The notes under the pieces are model-generated. The model was given only the letters and a program-made list of their open reading frames with translations. It was not told the DNA's origin and ran no database searches. From NCBI GenBank assembly GCA_002353975.1, contig DEKQ01000094.1:1-7464 (forward strand): a stretch of 7,464 nucleotides of DNA, written 5' to 3'. The translations under genes and the position numbers were made by a program. The first letter of the stretch is position 1. Every line of letters begins with the position of its first letter. This DNA comes from Prevotellaceae bacterium UBA2718. Its GTDB lineage: Bacteria; Bacteroidota; Bacteroidia; Bacteroidales; Bacteroidaceae. Shown one piece after another: positions 4,720-7,464 of the stretch.

Positions 4720-7140
4720 TTACTTTACGGTCTGGCCAAGTGCGTTAACATAGCCATTCTCCGTCAGAATAACGAGTCTGCCATTAACGATTGCCTTCTT
4801 GCCAACCTTAGCCTCGTTCGCAGTCGTAATAGCCTCAACATTCTTTACAGAGGTAGCATCAGCAAACTTAATATCAAAGCTCATTGCCTTGCTACTACCT
4901 GTATTGTTATTGTTGGTAGTAAAGTATGCTCTGTTTGCAGGGAAGTAATCGCCAGTATATTCAATGAACTTGCTGGTAGATTTCTGGAGAGTCAAGAGTT
5001 TGTCTGCATCGCCCTTCAAACTTGAAGTATGAATGCGAGCGGTTGTACCTTTCAGTATATTGTCTGTTACCTCTGTTGCGTCATCCTCAGTATAATTGAT
5101 AGTTGCTGTTGCGTTCTTTTCACCAACTATGATGACTCCGGTATTTGCTGGAACTATGCCATCTATCCTTGTCAAGGTAATTGCATTACCGTCAAGTGAT
5201 GCCTTATAAGCAGCTCCGTTTGTTACTGTAAAGTTAGCTGGAGCGCAGAAACCACCGAAACCATAGTTGAAATCAGTTGTGTTACTAAGAGTCAGTTCTG
5301 ACTCCGGACGATAAACAGCAATATAACCGAGGGTAGGATTGAAACCTTCATTAATACCACTATTATCACCACCACGACGTAGATAAACTTTCTTCGCACC
5401 ATTCATTGTTTCGGGAATAACAAATCTGTATGTCTTAGGGTCATAAGGAGTCGTTAGATTAGCACGGTATAGTTCTGTTGGATTATCTTCTTTGCTATCA
5501 TAGAAAATAAAATTACCTCCTTGGCCTTGAGCGGTTACATTCACCTCTATGATGTCACCAGTCTTCAGAGAGTAGTCTCCATTGAGAGTGAAGCCTGCAT
5601 ACTTGCCTTTATCCATCTTTCTGTTACTAGATACGTTAACATCAGCAGTAACAGCAGTAGCAACGTCAATAGTACCAGTTACGCTTGTAGAAGTACCACC
5701 GTTAATCTTTATCTTGAACATTGCAGTTTCTGGAACTGTTACTGTTACCTTTGCAAAACCTGCACGGTATGTTTCATCTGCAGCTTGACTAATTGTGATA
5801 GTTGCAGTACCAGCGCCAACGCCAGTAATAACACCATCATTAGATACTGTTGCGACACTTTCATCGCTGCTTGCAAATGTAGTATTACCACTGCTTGATG
5901 TTGTGTACTTTATCGTTGACTCAGTACCGATAGCCACCTCTGGAGTCTTTGAAGAACTTATTGTCAAATCAGAAATTTCACCCTGGCCTTCAATTGTAAG
6001 GGCGGTGACTTGAGCAGAATTATTCTTGGAGATATAAAGCTCTGTTGCACCGAGCAGAGCATCATTTTCTGCTATCGTGTAAGGATTGGTCTTTGATGCA
6101 GGATTACTTGTGGTCTTACTCAACTTCCATGAATCATCTCCACCCAAGAATGTAGCTGTAATAACATCACCAACTTGGAGTGCTGACGGGAAAGTAATAT
6201 GTATGTAATTGCTACCAGACCCATTGAGGTTTATTGCGTTATTATTATACAACAACTCGTCAGCATTTCCCTTGTTATTAAATACTTCAACAGAAGAACG
6301 ATCAGATATAGTTGCAGTAACTGTTCCTATACTTGCTTGTTCGGTGCTGTTTACTATACCTGTAATATTTGTCATAGAGAACAATGTTGCAGATTTGACC
6401 CACTGAGCATATAAAGTCAGATTTGAAGTTACTTCGGCACCAGCAGCATAGGAATTACCGCTGCCATTAGCTGCAGTATTCCAACCTGCAAATGCATGTC
6501 CTGCATAAGTAAACATGTTATCATCAACTTTAGAGACATTGTTTACAACATCTGCCTCGCCAGAACCATTTGCTTTGTACGTTACATCATATTTTACGAC
6601 TGGAGCTGAAGTTGCCAGCTTTATAGCATAGACACGAACATTGGCATCACACCATAAGTAAACTGTTCCTGCCTGTGTCGCAGTTCCTGTCAGAATCGTT
6701 GGTGTGTAACCGTTTGCTGTTGCATAGGCAAATGCAGTTTCTGTGTCACGGTTCGTTGTGGTCGCATTGTATGAAACATACATTGAGCGATCTCCATCGC
6801 CGCCACCCATGAAATATACCTTGATTACATCATTTTCATTTACATCAAAAGACCATACTCTATTGGGATGCCCACTTTTCCACGTACTAGTTTTGCTGTC
6901 TAACTGGAAGTTACTTGAACCTCCAGTTCCTGTGTATGTGTTATAATCAGATGCATCACTCCATGTTGGAGTCTCCTTGTCTGTGGATGTAGTTGGGATA
7001 TTAGACGAAGCACCACTTGCCCAGTAAGTTAATCCTGTGTGACTTGTACTCCAATCTTTCATCACCCATTCTGAGTCAGCCCACGCCCCGGTGAAAAAGC
7101 ACAACACGAGCGTCAATAAAGTAAATAGTTTTTGTTTCAT
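4720..7140 (-). CDS. Modular secreted protein with InlB-type and Big_2 domains and sorting-like tail (806 aa)
   Basis: The gene is complete, from ATG at 7140 to TAA at 4720. Residues 1-21 are a signal peptide (MKQKLF, a hydrophobic core, then GAWA before DSE). Residues 23-178 form a beta-sandwich-like module. Residues 183-248 are an InlB B-repeat/Listeria-Bacteroides repeat (YDVTYKANGSG ... AFAGWNTAANGSG ... LTLYAQW). Residues 250-385 resemble the first sandwich (DVITATFLGGDDSW against DVIKVYFMGGGDGD). Residues 391-469 are a Big_2 immunoglobulin-like domain (SSDESVATVSNDGVITGVGA). Residues 473-612 are a third sandwich. Residues 616-741 match the C-terminal module of the left gene (IVPANTGVIIVGEKN). 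The tail 763-806 (NGRLVILTENGYVNALGQ TVK) looks like the short sorting-like C-terminus of many Prevotella exported proteins and may be type IX secretion related. There is no evident enzyme motif; adhesion or glycan binding is inferred. Confidence 0.95.
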   Translation of the reverse strand: MKQKLFTLLTLVLCFFTGAWADSEWVMKDWSTSHTGLTYWASGASSNIPTTSTDKETPTWSDASDYNTYTGTGGSSNFQLDSKTSTWKSGHPNRVWSFDVNENDVIKVYFMGGGDGDRSMYVSYNATTTNRDTETAFAYATANGYTPTILTGTATQAGTVYLWCDANVRVYAIKLATSAPVVKYDVTYKANGSGEADVVNNVSKVDDNMFTYAGHAFAGWNTAANGSGNSYAAGAEVTSNLTLYAQWVKSATLFSMTNITGIVNSTEQASIGTVTATISDRSSVEVFNNKGNADELLYNNNAINLNGSGSNYIHITFPSALQVGDVITATFLGGDDSWKLSKTTSNPASKTNPYTIAENDALLGATELYISKNNSAQVTALTIEGQGEISDLTISSSKTPEVAIGTESTIKYTTSSSGNTTFASSDESVATVSNDGVITGVGAGTATITISQAADETYRAGFAKVTVTVPETAMFKIKINGGTSTSVTGTIDVATAVTADVNVSSNRKMDKGKYAGFTLNGDYSLKTGDIIEVNVTAQGQGGNFIFYDSKEDNPTELYRANLTTPYDPKTYRFVIPETMNGAKKVYLRRGGDNSGINEGFNPTLGYIAVYRPESELTLSNTTDFNYGFGGFCAPANFTVTNGAAYKASLDGNAITLTRIDGIVPANTGVIIVGEKNATATINYTEDDATEVTDNILKGTTARIHTSSLKGDADKLLTLQKSTSKFIEYTGDYFPANRAYFTTNNNNTGSSKAMSFDIKFADATSVKNVEAITTANEAKVGKKAIVNGRLVILTENGYVNALGQTVK

Positions 7141-7437
7141 TTTTAGATAGTTTTTAGTTATAAATAGTAATGAGTTATAGTATCCGTTAAGGTTGCCTTG
7201 ATGGCGTATATGCGTGAAAAAAGCGTGAATTGTCGCAATCCACGTCTCTACCTAGAGGTCCTGAGAAAACCTGAACAAAAAGACATAGAGCTCGACAGTC
7301 CACGCATATACGCGAACCGTTGCCCACCCGTCTTGTTTGTTCTTGAAATTTCTCAGGTTTCTAAGTACAAGACAGAAGCACAACGCTTCAATTTTTCCCA
7401 CAATGTAGCGGACGGAGTATGGCGCACATAAACCATC
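7141..7437 (-). promoter_or_regulatory. Long structured 5' leader (about 300 nt) of the 806-aa protein gene
   Basis: This lies between the predicted start site (about 7437) and the ATG at 7140. Inverted repeat A is a perfect 13 bp: GCGTATATGCGTG at 7204-7216 with its complement at 7301-7313, extendable by TGTCG/CGACA (7231-7235, 7293-7297). Inverted repeat B pairs 7260-7284 with 7330-7357 through CCTGAGAAA/TTTCTCAGG (9 bp), GAACAAA/TTTGTTC (7 bp) and AAGAC/GTCTT (5 bp). Because the arms alternate, A and B would form a pseudoknot or exclude each other. GTCTTG (7330-7335) can also pair with CAAGAC (7368-7373), and a small hairpin GAAGC/GCTTC lies at 7375-7389. The final 60 nt before the ATG are AT-rich and unstructured. 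I match it to no known riboswitch. Confidence 0.55.
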
Positions 7438-7443
7438 CGAGGG

Positions 7444-7464
7444 CAAAGGTACGATTAAGTTTTG
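7444..7464 (-). promoter_or_regulatory. Promoter -7 box of the 806-aa protein gene, cut by the window edge
   Basis: On the minus strand TACCTTTG (7451-7444) is a perfect Bacteroidetes -7 element. The bases from 7444 to 7464 match those at 2910-2930 at 17 of 21 positions, so the same promoter type continues past the edge. The -33 TTG is expected near 7471-7473, outside the window. An open frame starting at 7446 would begin inside this box and is not credible. Confidence 0.65.

Noticed and set aside
5521..6946. Plus-strand open frames opposite the 806-aa gene
   Set aside because: They are antisense shadows with no independent coding evidence.
7198..7431. Plus-strand open frame of 77 codons opposite the leader
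   Set aside because: No promoter or recognisable domain; the sequence is better explained by the inverted repeats of the minus-strand leader.
7252..7446. Minus-strand open frame of 64 codons in the long leader
   Set aside because: Its ATG lies inside the -7 promoter box, so it would not be on the transcript, and the protein is unrecognisable.

Overview
The window looks like a Bacteroidales chromosome, most likely from the Prevotella/Segatella group. The reasons are: AT-rich genes with no Shine-Dalgarno sequences, two canonical Bacteroidetes promoters (TTG, 19 nt, TAnnTTTG) plus a matching third -7 box at the right edge, and large secreted proteins built from beta-sandwich, InlB-type and Big_2 modules. 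Every gene I can support is on the minus strand, so the window is best read from right to left.

Right part (7464 to 4424): this is one complete transcription unit. A TACCTTTG -7 box lies at the edge of the window. It is followed by a leader of about 300 nt with two long, interleaved inverted repeats. Next comes an 806-aa modular secreted protein, then, 48 nt downstream, a 46-aa small ORF. A strong intrinsic terminator with a GNRA-type loop closes the unit.

Middle part (4423 to 3804): about 620 nt without a credible gene, dense in structured repeats. It holds a 118-nt nested palindrome resembling an inverted REP pair, four palindromes of 15 nt at a 22-23 nt pitch, 48-bp repeat units, and a tandem heptamer array that abuts a promoter.

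Toxin-antitoxin pair (3785 to 3128): a MntA-like minimal nucleotidyltransferase overlaps a downstream HepT-like HEPN (DUF86) protein. Both catalytic motifs are intact.

Left part (3090 to 1): the same promoter, heptamer and 48-bp repeat arrangement recurs here. It drives a structured leader of about 160 nt and a second large modular secreted protein, open for at least 913 codons and running off the left edge. This gene carries a DNRLRE/CBM96-like domain, a PEGA-like domain, two jelly-roll-like modules and a C-terminal module related to one in the 806-aa protein.

Taken together, two cell-surface or secreted glycan- or host-facing proteins flank a HEPN/MNT module. The three transcription units begin with similar promoters, and two of these carry a shared upstream repeat cassette. 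The best candidates for undescribed biology are the small ORF, the long switch-like leader, the duplicated promoter cassette and the palindrome clusters.
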